Below are positions 16,262 through 24,434 of a stretch of 58,472 nucleotides of DNA, piece by piece. Within the stretch, counting starts at the first letter, position 1, and every line of letters begins with the position of its first letter. This DNA is from CALAED01 sp937891035 (GTDB lineage: Bacteria > Actinomycetota > Actinomycetes > Streptosporangiales > Streptosporangiaceae). Location: positions 1 to 58,472 of the forward strand of contig DASQSZ010000007.1 in the NCBI GenBank assembly GCA_035642125.1, given 5' to 3'. Both the position numbers and the translations under genes were made by a program. The notes beneath the pieces were generated by a model that saw nothing but the letters and a program-made list of their open reading frames with translations, was not told the DNA's origin and made no database searches.

Positions 16262-17470
16262 GTGACGGCAGAGATGGCCTCACAGGCGGTCACACGGACA
16301 CAGGTGGGCATCGTCGGCGCCGGACCGGCCGGGCTGCTGCTATCGCATCTGCTGCACCTGGCGGGCGTGGAGTCGGTGGTGCTGGAGAACCGCAGCCGCG
16401 AGTACGTCCAGCAGCGCGTCCGGGCCGGTGTGCTGGAGCAGGCCACCGCCGACCTGCTGGCCGAGACGGGGGTGGGCCGGCGGCTGGCTCGCGATGGAAT
16501 CGTCCATCACGGCCTTGAGCTGCGGTTCGACGGCGCCGCGCACCGGATCGCGCTCAGCGATCTTGCGGGCGGGCGCACCATCGTCATCTATGGTCAGCAA
16601 AAGGTCGTCGAGGACCTCACGGAGGCGCGGCTGGCGGCCGGCGGCCAGATTCACTTCGAGGTCGCCGACGTCAGCGTGCACGACATCGACTCGGCGGAAC
16701 CGAAGATCCGCTACACCGTCGGCGGCGAGCCCCGCGAGCTTGCGTGTGACTTCATCGCGGGCTGCGACGGCTTCCACGGGGTGTGCCGGCCATCGATCCC
16801 GGCCGGGGCGCTGTCGGTCTACGACCATGTCTATCCGTACGGCTGGCTGGGCATCTTGGCCACCGTGCCGCCGTCGACCGACGAGCTGATCTACTGCTAC
16901 CACGACCGCGGTTTCGCGCTGCACAGCCTGCGCTCGCCCGAGCTGAGCCGGCTCTACATTCAGGTCGACCCGGACGAGGACATCGCGAACTGGCCCGACG
17001 AGCGGATCTGGGAGGAGCTGCACACCAGGTTCGCCATCCACGACGGCTGGAGCCTGAAAGAGGGCCCGATAGTCGACAAGGCGATCACCGCGATGCGCAG
17101 CTTCGTCGTGGAGCCGATGCAGTACGGGCGGCTATTCCTCGCCGGCGACGCCGCGCACATCGTGCCGCCAACGGGCGCCAAGGGCATGAACCTGGCCGTC
17201 GCCGACGTACGGGTGCTGTCGCGCGCGCTCGCCGAGTGGTACCGGACGGGCCGCCGCGATCTGCTCGACGGCTACTCCGCGGCCTGCCTGGACCGCGTGT
17301 GGCGAGTACAGGACTTCTCATACTGGATGACCTCGATGCTGCACCGCGAGCCCGGCGACGACGGCTTCGCCCACCGGCGCAACCTGGCCAGGCTCCGCTA
17401 CGTCGCGTCCTCCCGCGCCGCCGCGACCGGCCTCGCCGAAAACTATGTCGGCCTGCCGTTCGCCGAGTGA
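16262..17470 (+). CDS. pobA: 4-hydroxybenzoate 3-monooxygenase
   Basis: 402 aa from the GTG at 16262 (GGAGG lies 3 nt before it; the ATG at 16274 is the other candidate). FAD motif VGIVGAGPAGLLLSHLLHLAG, then SREYVQQRVRAGVLEQ, which in PobA lines the active site. The second FAD motif is FLAGDAAHIVPPTGAKGMN, with GCDGFHGVCR between. Converts 4-hydroxybenzoate to protocatechuate using NAD(P)H and O2, feeding the divergent pca operon. Confidence 0.94.
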   Translation: MTAEMASQAVTRTQVGIVGAGPAGLLLSHLLHLAGVESVVLENRSREYVQQRVRAGVLEQATADLLAETGVGRRLARDGIVHHGLELRFDGAAHRIALSDLAGGRTIVIYGQQKVVEDLTEARLAAGGQIHFEVADVSVHDIDSAEPKIRYTVGGEPRELACDFIAGCDGFHGVCRPSIPAGALSVYDHVYPYGWLGILATVPPSTDELIYCYHDRGFALHSLRSPELSRLYIQVDPDEDIANWPDERIWEELHTRFAIHDGWSLKEGPIVDKAITAMRSFVVEPMQYGRLFLAGDAAHIVPPTGAKGMNLAVADVRVLSRALAEWYRTGRRDLLDGYSAACLDRVWRVQDFSYWMTSMLHREPGDDGFAHRRNLARLRYVASSRAAATGLAENYVGLPFAE

Positions 17471-17540
17471 CATCCGGCGCATGGACTCATCACGGCCGAA
17501 CGGTCGTGCGTGCCTTGCTACGATCGCCGTCGAACCTCAC

Positions 17541-18299
17541 ATGGACACCGCACTCATCTACGCCGCTGGCTCCGACGTCGGTCGCCACCGCGAGAACAAC
17601 GAAGACTCGGCCTACGCCGGAACGCACCTGCTGGCCGTGGCTGACGGCATGGGCGGATACGCCGGCGGCGAGGTCGCCAGCTCGACCGTCATCGGTGTGC
17701 TGCGGTCGTTCGACGCCAAGGTGCCGGCCGCCGACCTGTCGCGCACGCTCGGCGACGCGGTTGCCGAAGCGCACGCCACGCTGTGCCGGACTGTGGACGA
17801 CCACCCCGACCTCGGCCGGATGGGCACGACCCTGACCGCGATGCTGTGGTCGGGCGCGCAGGTGGCGCTGGCCCATATCGGCGACTCGCGCTGTTACCTG
17901 CTGCGCGGCGGCGAGCTGTCCCAGCTCACCGATGACCACACGATGGACCAGCTGCTCGGGGCGGGGTCCGGTGTGCCCCAGCTGTCCCACGTGTTGTTTC
18001 GCGTGCTCGACGGCCGCCAGGATCGCACCCCCGATCTGACCATGCGCATGGCGGAGGTGGGCGACCGCTATCTGCTGTGCTCCGACGGGCTCACCGACGC
18101 CGTGTCCGACGCCGCCATCGCCGACGTGCTCGGCTCGGCGGCCGCGCCCGCCGACGCCGTCCGCCGGCTGATCGATCTCGCCAACGCCGCCGGCGGACCC
18201 GACAACGTCACCTGCGTCATCGCCGAGGTCGTCGACGCGGCAACCGTGGGCGCACCGCCGCGCCCGGTCACCGTCGGCGCCGCCGTCGACCGGTCCTGA
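17541..18299 (+). CDS. PP2C-family Ser/Thr protein phosphatase
   Basis: 252 aa from the ATG at 17541. All PPM/PP2C motifs are present: GRHRENNEDSAY, VADGMGGYAGGE (metal-binding Asp-Gly), MGTTLTAMLW, HIGDSRCYLLRGGELSQLT, LLCSDGLTDAV and PDNVTCV. It has no membrane segment, so cytosolic. Dephosphorylates Ser/Thr kinase substrates; no kinase is adjacent. A TACGAT element at 17519-17524 could be a -10 giving a very short leader. Confidence 0.93.
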   Translation: MDTALIYAAGSDVGRHRENNEDSAYAGTHLLAVADGMGGYAGGEVASSTVIGVLRSFDAKVPAADLSRTLGDAVAEAHATLCRTVDDHPDLGRMGTTLTAMLWSGAQVALAHIGDSRCYLLRGGELSQLTDDHTMDQLLGAGSGVPQLSHVLFRVLDGRQDRTPDLTMRMAEVGDRYLLCSDGLTDAVSDAAIADVLGSAAAPADAVRRLIDLANAAGGPDNVTCVIAEVVDAATVGAPPRPVTVGAAVDRS

Positions 18300-18321
18300 G
18301 GCCCTCGTCGGGCCCGGCCGG

Positions 18322-19161
18322 TCATTTCGCGGCGGGCCAGATGGCCGCGACCGAGTCGGCGACGGTCGCGGCCTGCGCGTGCCCGGCGCGCGCGGCGCCG
18401 GCGCGGCGGGCCGGATCGAGCATGTTGCGACCGATCGCCCGACGGGCGGCCTTGTCCGGACTGATCATGACCACCTGCGCCTCCTCCGACAGCCTGGCCA
18501 CCTGCCGGCCGGCGCTCGGCAGCGCGCCGAACCCCGAGGTGATCGGCGCCAGCACGACGACGCGCGCGCAGCCGGCCGCGAGGTCGGCGTTGGCCGCCGA
18601 GCGCACGCCGCCGTCGATGTAGCGGCGGCCGTTGATCGTGACGGGCGGCCAGACGCCGGGGACCGCGCAGCTGGCGGCCACGGCGTCGACGAGCGAGGCG
18701 TCGCTGTCCTTGTCGAAGATGACGAACTCGCCGCTCATCGCGTCGACCGCGGGGATCAGCAACGTGCGCTCCGGCCAGGTCCGCACCGGCAGCCTGGCTT
18801 CGATGACGGCCTTGCGTTCGGCCTCGGGCACGGTCTTGGCGGCGAGCGCCATCCGCCCGATGCGGGCGCGGGCCCGCTGCGGGATGCGCGAGCGGAGCAC
18901 CGCCCAGGCGATCTGCGCCCACAACAGCCCGCCCAGCTTGGCCGTTAGCTCGCCGCCGGCGGCGGTCAGCTGGGCCGCGTAGCGGTCCTTGGCGGGGATG
19001 TCCGCGGCCACCTGCGCGCCCGCCACCGATCCGGCTGAAGTGCCGACCACCAGGTCGGCCGTACACAGGTCGACGCCCGCCTCGGCGAGGCCGGCCAGCA
19101 TGCCCCATTCCCACGCGATTCCCGTGACGCCCCCGCCGCCCAGCACAAGCGCTGTCTCCAT
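18322..19161 (-). CDS. Patatin-like phospholipase
   Basis: 279 aa. Glycine-rich oxyanion loop LGGGGVTGIAWEWG (residues 7-20), nucleophile elbow VGTSAGS (Ser about residue 42) and the catalytic Asp in RYIDGGVRS (about residue 180). This Ser-Asp dyad set defines patatin-like acyl hydrolases, which cleave phospholipids or other acyl esters. No signal peptide, so intracellular. Monocistronic, divergent from the CPBP gene. Confidence 0.9.
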   Translation of the reverse strand: METALVLGGGGVTGIAWEWGMLAGLAEAGVDLCTADLVVGTSAGSVAGAQVAADIPAKDRYAAQLTAAGGELTAKLGGLLWAQIAWAVLRSRIPQRARARIGRMALAAKTVPEAERKAVIEARLPVRTWPERTLLIPAVDAMSGEFVIFDKDSDASLVDAVAASCAVPGVWPPVTINGRRYIDGGVRSAANADLAAGCARVVVLAPITSGFGALPSAGRQVARLSEEAQVVMISPDKAARRAIGRNMLDPARRAGAARAGHAQAATVADSVAAIWPAAK

Positions 19162-19267
19162 GGGCCGATCCTAGGAGGGTACGGAACAACCCGCCGCCCC
19201 CTCGCGACGGGCGGGACGGCACCATCCCGGGGCCGGCCGGTAGCCGCCCGGATGGGACGATTTGCCG

Positions 19268-20062
19268 GTGACTCGGGAACCGCCCGACGACCCCACGCCC
19301 CGGGCCGCCTCCGGCGTGCTCGCCCGGGAGGTCGTCCTCGTGCTCGCGCTGTCGCTTGGCGCCTCGGGCGTCTCGGCGCTGTTGTCGTTCATCGGCTCGG
19401 TGACCGCGGCCAGGCCGCTCGCCCAGCAGACCGCCCAGCTGGTGACCGACCAGGCGCCGGGGCGCCCCTGGCTGGGCCTGTCCTGGCAGGTGTTCGGCAT
19501 CGCCACGGCCCTCGTCCCGGTGGCGCTGGTCGCCCATCTGCTGGCCAGAGGTGGTGAGTCGCTGCGCGGCACCCTCGGCCTGTCGCTCGATCAAAAGGGC
19601 CGCGATCTCGGGCGAGGCGCCGTGGTGGCGGCGGTGATCGGCGGATCTGGGCTCGCGCTGTATCTGGCCGCCCGTGCGTCCGGGCTGAACCTGACCGTCG
19701 TGCCGACGAACCTGCCGGACGTGTGGTGGCGGATTCCGGTGCTGGTCGCCAGCGCGGCGCAAAACGCCGTGCTCGAGGAGACGATCGTGCTCGGCTACTT
19801 CGTGCACCGGCTCGGCCAGCTGGGGTGGAGCACCGGCCGTACGATCGCGGCCGGCGCGCTGCTCCGCGGCAGCTACCACCTCTACCAGGGCGTGGGGGGC
19901 TTCGTCGGCAACGCGGTCATGGGGGTCATCTTCTACGCGCTGTACCGGCGCTGGGGCCGGGTGATGCCGCTGGTCATGGCGCACACGCTGATCGACACGG
20001 TCGCGTTCGTCGGCTCGGTGCTGCTCGCCGGCCACGTCGACTGGCTGCCGGCCGGCGGCTGA
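19268..20062 (+). CDS. CPBP-family intramembrane metalloprotease
   Basis: 264 aa from the GTG at 19268 (a TTG two codons earlier is also possible). Multi-spanning membrane protein with the conserved CPBP/Abi block: LEETIVLGYFVHRL supplies the Glu-Glu motif, with Leu where many members have Arg, then LLRGSYHLYQG and MAHTLID supply the His residues of motifs 2 and 3. Actinobacterial relatives share the RGSYHLYQG variant, so this is a subfamily feature rather than decay. Substrate unknown. Confidence 0.87.
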   Translation: MTREPPDDPTPRAASGVLAREVVLVLALSLGASGVSALLSFIGSVTAARPLAQQTAQLVTDQAPGRPWLGLSWQVFGIATALVPVALVAHLLARGGESLRGTLGLSLDQKGRDLGRGAVVAAVIGGSGLALYLAARASGLNLTVVPTNLPDVWWRIPVLVASAAQNAVLEETIVLGYFVHRLGQLGWSTGRTIAAGALLRGSYHLYQGVGGFVGNAVMGVIFYALYRRWGRVMPLVMAHTLIDTVAFVGSVLLAGHVDWLPAGG

Positions 20063-20099
20063 TCACCGGCACGGATCCGTCGCGGCGGATAATCGGGGC

Positions 20100-21548
20100 A
20101 TGGAACTCACCGAGCTGTCCGCCGTCACGCTGGCCAGGATGCTTCGCACCAAGGAGCTGTCGGCCACGGAGCTGCTGGCGGCCTACCTCGACCGGATCGA
20201 ACGGCGGGGGCAGCCGCTAAACGCCATCGTCACGCTCGACGCCGAGCGGGCGCGGGCCGCCGCCGCCGCGGCGGACAAGGCCGCCGCCGAGGGGGAGTTC
20301 CTCGGGCCATTGCACGGCCTGCCCATCGCGATCAAGGACAACGCCGAGACGGCCGGCATCACGACGACCTACGGCTCGCCGATCATGGCCGCCCATGTGC
20401 CGGACCGCGACGCCGCCTACGTCGCCTCCCTCAAGCGCGCCGGGGCCATCGTGATCGGCAAGACCAACATCCCGGAGTTCGCCGCGGGGTCGCAGACGTT
20501 CAACCCGGTCTTCGGCGTGACCCGCAACCCCTATGACCTGTCCCGCACGCCGGGCGGCAGCAGCGGCGGCGCGGCGGCCGCGGTGGCGGCGCGGCTCGTC
20601 CCGTTCGCCGACGGGTCGGATCTGGCGTCCAGCGTCCGCAACCCGGCGGCGTTTTGCAACGTGGTCGGCTTGCGCACCACCCCAGGCCTGGTGCCGCTCG
20701 ACGACGCGGACGACCCCTTCGACCCGCTGTCCGTCGTGGGGCCGATCGCCCGAACCCCGGCCGACGCGGCGCTGCTGCTGGCCGGAATGTGCGGGCGTGA
20801 CCCCGCCCGGCCGCTGGCCCGGCCGGACGGGCCCGGCGACTTTCTCGACCTGCGTCCCGCGGAGCCGCGTGGGCTGCGCGTCGCCTGGAGCACGAACCTC
20901 GGCGGGCTCGCCGTCGAGCCGGCGGTTTCCGAGGTGCTGGCGGGCGCCAGGGCGGGCCTGGAGGAGCTCGGCTGCGAGGTCGTCGACGCCGAACCCGACC
21001 TCGCCTCAGCCGACGAGGTGTTCCAGGTGCTTCGGGCCTTGAACATGGTCCGCCTGGCCGGGCTGCCGCGCCACCGGCTCAAGGACACTCTCGTCTGGAA
21101 CATCGAAAAGGGGCTCGCGCTGCGGCCCACCGAGATCGCCGCTGCGCGCTCGGGACGTACGGAGGTCATCAACAGGATGCGCGCGTTCCTCGCCGGAGGC
21201 GGGGACGACAGCCGGGGCCGGGGCGGGGACGGGGGGTTCGACCTGCTCGCGCTGCCGACCGCGCAGGTCGTGCCGTTTCCGGTCGAGCAGGAGTGGGTGC
21301 GCGAGATCGCCGGCGAGCCACAGCTCACCTATATCGACTGGATGCGGACCTGCTCCCGGATCACCGTCACCGCGCACCCCGCCGTGTCCGTGCCGGCCGG
21401 ATTCAGCTCCGGCGGGCTTCCGGTGGGGCTCCAGCTCGTGGCGCCATACGGGGCGGATCTGCGGCTGCTGCGTATCGCGCTGGCCTACACCGAGGCGACC
21501 GGGCACACCAAGGTTCGGCCGGCCGAAGACGTACTGGAAGGGGCGTAA
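20100..21548 (+). CDS. Amidase (amidase-signature family)
   Basis: 482 aa. The Ser-cisSer-Lys catalytic triad is readable: Lys in LPIAIKDNAET (about residue 82), the Gly/Ser-rich stretch TPGGSSGGAAAAV (about residue 155) and the nucleophile region GSDLASSVRNPA (about residue 178). Cytosolic. Hydrolyses a linear amide; the amidase-signature family is too broad to predict substrate. GatCAB partners are absent, so it is not tRNA amidotransferase. Confidence 0.9.
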   Translation: MELTELSAVTLARMLRTKELSATELLAAYLDRIERRGQPLNAIVTLDAERARAAAAAADKAAAEGEFLGPLHGLPIAIKDNAETAGITTTYGSPIMAAHVPDRDAAYVASLKRAGAIVIGKTNIPEFAAGSQTFNPVFGVTRNPYDLSRTPGGSSGGAAAAVAARLVPFADGSDLASSVRNPAAFCNVVGLRTTPGLVPLDDADDPFDPLSVVGPIARTPADAALLLAGMCGRDPARPLARPDGPGDFLDLRPAEPRGLRVAWSTNLGGLAVEPAVSEVLAGARAGLEELGCEVVDAEPDLASADEVFQVLRALNMVRLAGLPRHRLKDTLVWNIEKGLALRPTEIAAARSGRTEVINRMRAFLAGGGDDSRGRGGDGGFDLLALPTAQVVPFPVEQEWVREIAGEPQLTYIDWMRTCSRITVTAHPAVSVPAGFSSGGLPVGLQLVAPYGADLRLLRIALAYTEATGHTKVRPAEDVLEGA

Positions 21549-21563
21549 TCGAAGGGACGAGAG

Positions 21564-21588
21564 GGTCCCCGGGGGAGCGAAGGGGACC
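21564..21588. terminator. Hairpin between converging amidase and ATP-binding genes
   Basis: GGTCCCC (21564-21570) pairs with GGGGACC (21582-21588) around an 11-nt loop. It lies in the 84-nt gap between two converging genes, so it can act for both strands. No T-tract follows, as is common in high-GC actinobacteria. Confidence 0.5.
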
Positions 21589-21632
21589 GTCGGGCGGCGC
21601 GGGGGCGCCGTGGACCGGGGCGGGACCGACCG

Positions 21633-22187
21633 TCAGGGTAGCGGCTGTCCGTTGGCCAGGATGTCGTCCGGGATGTCGAAGGCGGCCCAGACGGCCTTGC
21701 CTCCGGTCGCGAAGGGCACCCAGCCCCACGCGTCGCTCATCACCGCGACGATCCGCAGGCCGCGTCCGCTCTCGGCGAACTGTTTGGTGCCGCCGAGCAC
21801 CGGGGTCTTGTCGCTGGGATCGACCACCGCCGCCAGCATCCGGTGCCGGCGGGCCAGGAGCACCAACTGCACCGGGCGGGCCAGCGCGGAGTAGGAGTTG
21901 TCGCTCAGGCCATGGCACAGGGCGTTGGTCACCAGCTCGGACACGACGACCACGACGTCGTTGTATAGGCCGTCGAGACTCCAGGCGCTGAAGGTCCGCC
22001 TGGTGAACTCGCGCGCCGTCTTGGGCGAGCCGAGGTTGGGGCGAAGGGCCCGCCGGGCGATCCGCTGGCCGCTCGCGGATGGAGCCGCCTGCGTTCGAGG
22101 CCACGCCTGGGGGTCAAGATCGAGGGCCGTGAGCCACGCCTCATCCACGGAGGAGGAGACGTAGCGACCTGCTCGGTTAGCGATCAT
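21633..22187 (-). CDS. ATP-binding protein (HATPase_c_2, RsbW/AbaA-like)
   Basis: 184 aa from the ATG at 22187; the longer frame upstream has no family content. GHKL ATPase domain of the anti-sigma type: N-box in VVVVVSELVTNALCHG, G1-like VDPSDKTPVLGG and G2 region ESGRGLRIVAVMSDAWGW. Such standalone proteins pair with DUF397 and XRE proteins in actinomycete developmental loci (whiJ/abaA-like). Here the DUF397 gene is divergent and adjacent, but no XRE gene lies beside them. Confidence 0.85.
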   Translation of the reverse strand: MIANRAGRYVSSSVDEAWLTALDLDPQAWPRTQAAPSASGQRIARRALRPNLGSPKTAREFTRRTFSAWSLDGLYNDVVVVVSELVTNALCHGLSDNSYSALARPVQLVLLARRHRMLAAVVDPSDKTPVLGGTKQFAESGRGLRIVAVMSDAWGWVPFATGGKAVWAAFDIPDDILANGQPLP

Positions 22188-22250
22188 TGCAAACCCTGTG
22201 GGTGCGTATCGGCGTTGACGGTGCGTGTGGGCTATCTTGCTCTCTACTCG

Positions 22251-22274
22251 TTGCAGATGCAAGAGCGTCTGCAA
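22251..22274. promoter_or_regulatory. TTGCAGA/TCTGCAA inverted repeat in the DUF397 promoter
   Basis: TTGCAGA (22251-22257) and TCTGCAA (22268-22274) are perfect inverted repeats with a 10-nt spacer. The left arm also forms the tight palindrome TTGCA-GA-TGCAA (22251-22262). It lies between the divergent ATP-binding and DUF397 genes, about 50 nt before the DUF397 start, where a repressor would block transcription. Confidence 0.45.
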
Positions 22275-22325
22275 TGACGGATGCACGTGCACGGCGTCTG
22301 AGTGGACTGCCAAAGAGGGGCAAAG

Positions 22326-22544
22326 ATGAGTCTGGTGTCCCATTTGTCGGGACTCGTCTGGCAAAAGAGCCGCCGGAGCAATCCGAGTGGCAACTGTGTC
22401 GAGATGGCTGAGCTTCCGGACGGTGGCATCGCGATCCGCAACTCCCGCGACCCCCACGGACCGGTACTGGTGTACTCGCGGGCGGAGATCGAGGCCTTCA
22501 TCGGCGGCGCGAAGGACGGTGATTTCGACCATCTGATTAACTGA
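22326..22544 (+). CDS. DUF397 domain protein
   Basis: 72 aa from the ATG at 22326 with GAGGGG upstream. Carries the whole DUF397 signature: WQKSRRSNPSGNCVEMAEL, IAIRNSRDPHGPVLVYSRAEI and a final EAFIGGAKDGDFDHL. These small actinomycete proteins act as antagonists or partners of DUF5753-type XRE regulators (BldB/WhiJ/Scr systems). The nearest such regulator in the window is 18 kb away at 40149-41054. Confidence 0.9.
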   Translation: MSLVSHLSGLVWQKSRRSNPSGNCVEMAELPDGGIAIRNSRDPHGPVLVYSRAEIEAFIGGAKDGDFDHLIN

Positions 22545-22615
22545 CGGAGGCCGGAGGTTGAGGTTCCTCCGAGCCCATCACCATAGGCGCAGGTCAGAGC
22601 TGATATTCAGATCTC

Positions 22616-22800
22616 AGAGACGAGCTCGTGAAGATCATCTAGGACATCCTGTCTCACTTTTGTCACGCAGCTAACTGATCTTGAAAATCTGGGCGTGGCG
22701 TGCCCGCCCACTTGCTGATGACATTCGGCGCGACGCCGGCTTTGTCGAGCAGGCTGAGCGTCGCATGCCTGCTGTCGTCCACGACGACTCCTGCCCAGCC
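22616..22800 (-). pseudogene. Tyrosine recombinase (integrase) C-terminal relic
   Basis: Read on the minus strand from about 22785, the frame gives DSRHATLSLLDKAGVAPN followed by VISKWAG, a match to the catalytic Arg-His box and WxGH region of actinobacterial phage/ICE integrases. The Gly-His junction is broken: one missing C turns WAGHA into WAGTP. Restoring that base opens the frame to a stop at 22616-22618. No catalytic N-terminal half is visible upstream. I see no other gene in 22545-22948. Confidence 0.55.
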
Positions 22801-22948
22801 ACCGTCAGACGGAGACTGCGGCTACGGCGTTCGGGATCAGCCCGCTCGTACGCCGATGAGCTGGTCTGTACGGGCCGTTTCCCCACGCGGGTCTGAGGTT
22901 TCTCCTTCTACTCCTCCTACGAGCTGTAGTACTCGGCGCTATCGTGCC

Positions 22949-23620
22949 TCACGCGCCGGGCACACTGGGTCGGCGATTGAGGTCCCCTTGAATGCTGACC
23001 GCGGGCTCGCGGTACGACACCGAGACAAGGCGATCTCCCTCGTAGGTGAAGCTGGTGAGGCTGGCCAGCGCACACTGCCGCCGCGCCGGGTGGTGCCACA
23101 GCCGGACGCCCTCCACCTTGCGGCGGGCGACCCAGATCGGTAGCTGGTGGCTGACGCAGACCGCCTCGTGACCGCGCGCGGCCTCGCGGGCCGCGGTGGC
23201 GGCGGCCAGCATGCGCGCCGCGATGCGCTGGTACGGCTCGCCCCAGGAGGGCCGGAACGGATTGCGCAGCAGCACCCAGGTCGAGGGTCGGTTGAGCGCC
23301 GGCGCGCCGAGCCCGAACCTGGCCCTCTCGAGCTGGTACCTGGCCCCCTCGAAGTTGTTGGCCGCCTCCATCAGCCGGTCGTCGGTGATCACGGTGAGGC
23401 CGAACGTCTCGGCGATCGGCGCCGCGGTCTCCTGCGCCCGTTCCAGCGGCGAGGAGAACAGTGCCGTCACGTCCCGCCCGGTGAGCCATTTGGCCACCGC
23501 CTTCGCCATGAGCGCGCCGTCCTCACTGAGGTGGTAGCCCAGCAGCCGCCCGTACAGGACGCCTTCCGGGTTCTCTACCTCGCCGTGTCGCAGCAGGTGA
23601 ACGACGGTCGTGTCATCCAT
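22949..23620 (-). CDS. Histidine phosphatase family protein
   Basis: 223 aa. Phosphoglycerate-mutase-like fold with the phospho-acceptor box LLRHGE (Arg11-His12-Gly13), the second Arg in FSSPLERAQET and a later His in AVCVSHQLPI. Probably a small-molecule phosphatase rather than a mutase. Last gene of the minus-strand cluster operon; its start overlaps the HAD gene by 8 nt. Could remove the 5-phosphate of a sugar-phosphate intermediate, but that is inference. Confidence 0.88.
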   Translation of the reverse strand: MDDTTVVHLLRHGEVENPEGVLYGRLLGYHLSEDGALMAKAVAKWLTGRDVTALFSSPLERAQETAAPIAETFGLTVITDDRLMEAANNFEGARYQLERARFGLGAPALNRPSTWVLLRNPFRPSWGEPYQRIAARMLAAATAAREAARGHEAVCVSHQLPIWVARRKVEGVRLWHHPARRQCALASLTSFTYEGDRLVSVSYREPAVSIQGDLNRRPSVPGA

Positions 23621-24434
23621 GGCGCGGCCGGCCTTTCCGTGCCTGCGGCGATCCGCCAGAGTTCCTTATGGTGAGAGGCAAGACAGCTGTCACTTGGCCT
23701 GGATTGTTCGGTTCCTGCGCTGCCAGTGGATGATCGTCCATCCGTTTGACCGGCGTTGCAGTACGAGGGCGTCGCATTGTTCGCGTTAACAGACGGTCAA
23801 GGTCGCATAGGCTCAATGAGTCGAGGCGGAGATCGGCGGCGGCGAAGTCGTGCGGCCTCGACAAGATGTGTGGCACGGCCACGCAGAATGCGCCGGCCGC
23901 CTTAGCCGCTCGCACGCCTCGGCTGGAATCCTCGAAGGCCACGATGTCGCACGCGTCCACTCCGAGCCGCTGCGCCGCCAGCAGGTAGAGGTCGGGCGCC
24001 GGCTTGGTCCGGGCGACGTCCTCCGCGGTGACGACCACGGAGAATAAGTGGTGCAGCCCGAATTGCCGCAGGTAGGGCACCACGGAGGCCGCTTTGGAGC
24101 TCGACGCGACGGCGAGCGCCAGGCCACGCCGCTTCGCCTTCGTCACCAGCCGCCGGACCCCGGGCAGCGGCGCTTCGTGCGCCATCCAGGTCCTGAACAG
24201 GCGCTGCCCAAGGGCCTCCAACTCCGCCGCGCCGATCGTGCCGCACCTTGTGGCCAGGTCCTCGAACGGATCGAAGTCGTCCCGGGTGCCGCCAATGGAC
24301 TCGACGTAACGGTCGTATGACAGCTCTTGTGACTTGGACCGGTAGAGCTCCGTGAGCACCGCCAGCCACAGCACCTCGGTGTCAGCGATGAGTCCGTCGA
24401 AGTCGAGCACCAGTGCTCGAACTCGCTCGGTCAC
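23613..24434 (-). CDS. HAD-superfamily hydrolase (beta-phosphoglucomutase-like)
   Basis: 273 aa from the GTG at 24434, which overlaps the MFS stop (GTGA). HAD motif I DFDGLIADTE (Asp11/Asp13), motif II in AVASSSKA, motif III Lys in ARTKPAPDLYLLAA and motif IV in IVAFEDSSRGVRAA. Subclass IA sugar-phosphate phosphatase or mutase type, cap inserted after motif I. A 50-residue C-terminal tail (from about residue 220) has no HAD counterpart and overlaps the histidine phosphatase start. Probably dephosphorylates a cluster intermediate. Confidence 0.88.
   Translation of the reverse strand: MTERVRALVLDFDGLIADTEVLWLAVLTELYRSKSQELSYDRYVESIGGTRDDFDPFEDLATRCGTIGAAELEALGQRLFRTWMAHEAPLPGVRRLVTKAKRRGLALAVASSSKAASVVPYLRQFGLHHLFSVVVTAEDVARTKPAPDLYLLAAQRLGVDACDIVAFEDSSRGVRAAKAAGAFCVAVPHILSRPHDFAAADLRLDSLSLCDLDRLLTRTMRRPRTATPVKRMDDHPLAAQEPNNPGQVTAVLPLTIRNSGGSPQARKGRPRHG

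Noticed and set aside
18068..20035. 655-aa minus-strand frame
   Set aside because: Covers the CPBP gene antisense, then the lipase in another frame; no coherent domain order.
22215..22238. TTGACG/TATCTT as DUF397 promoter
   Set aside because: Spacer is only 12 nt, too short for a sigma-70 promoter.
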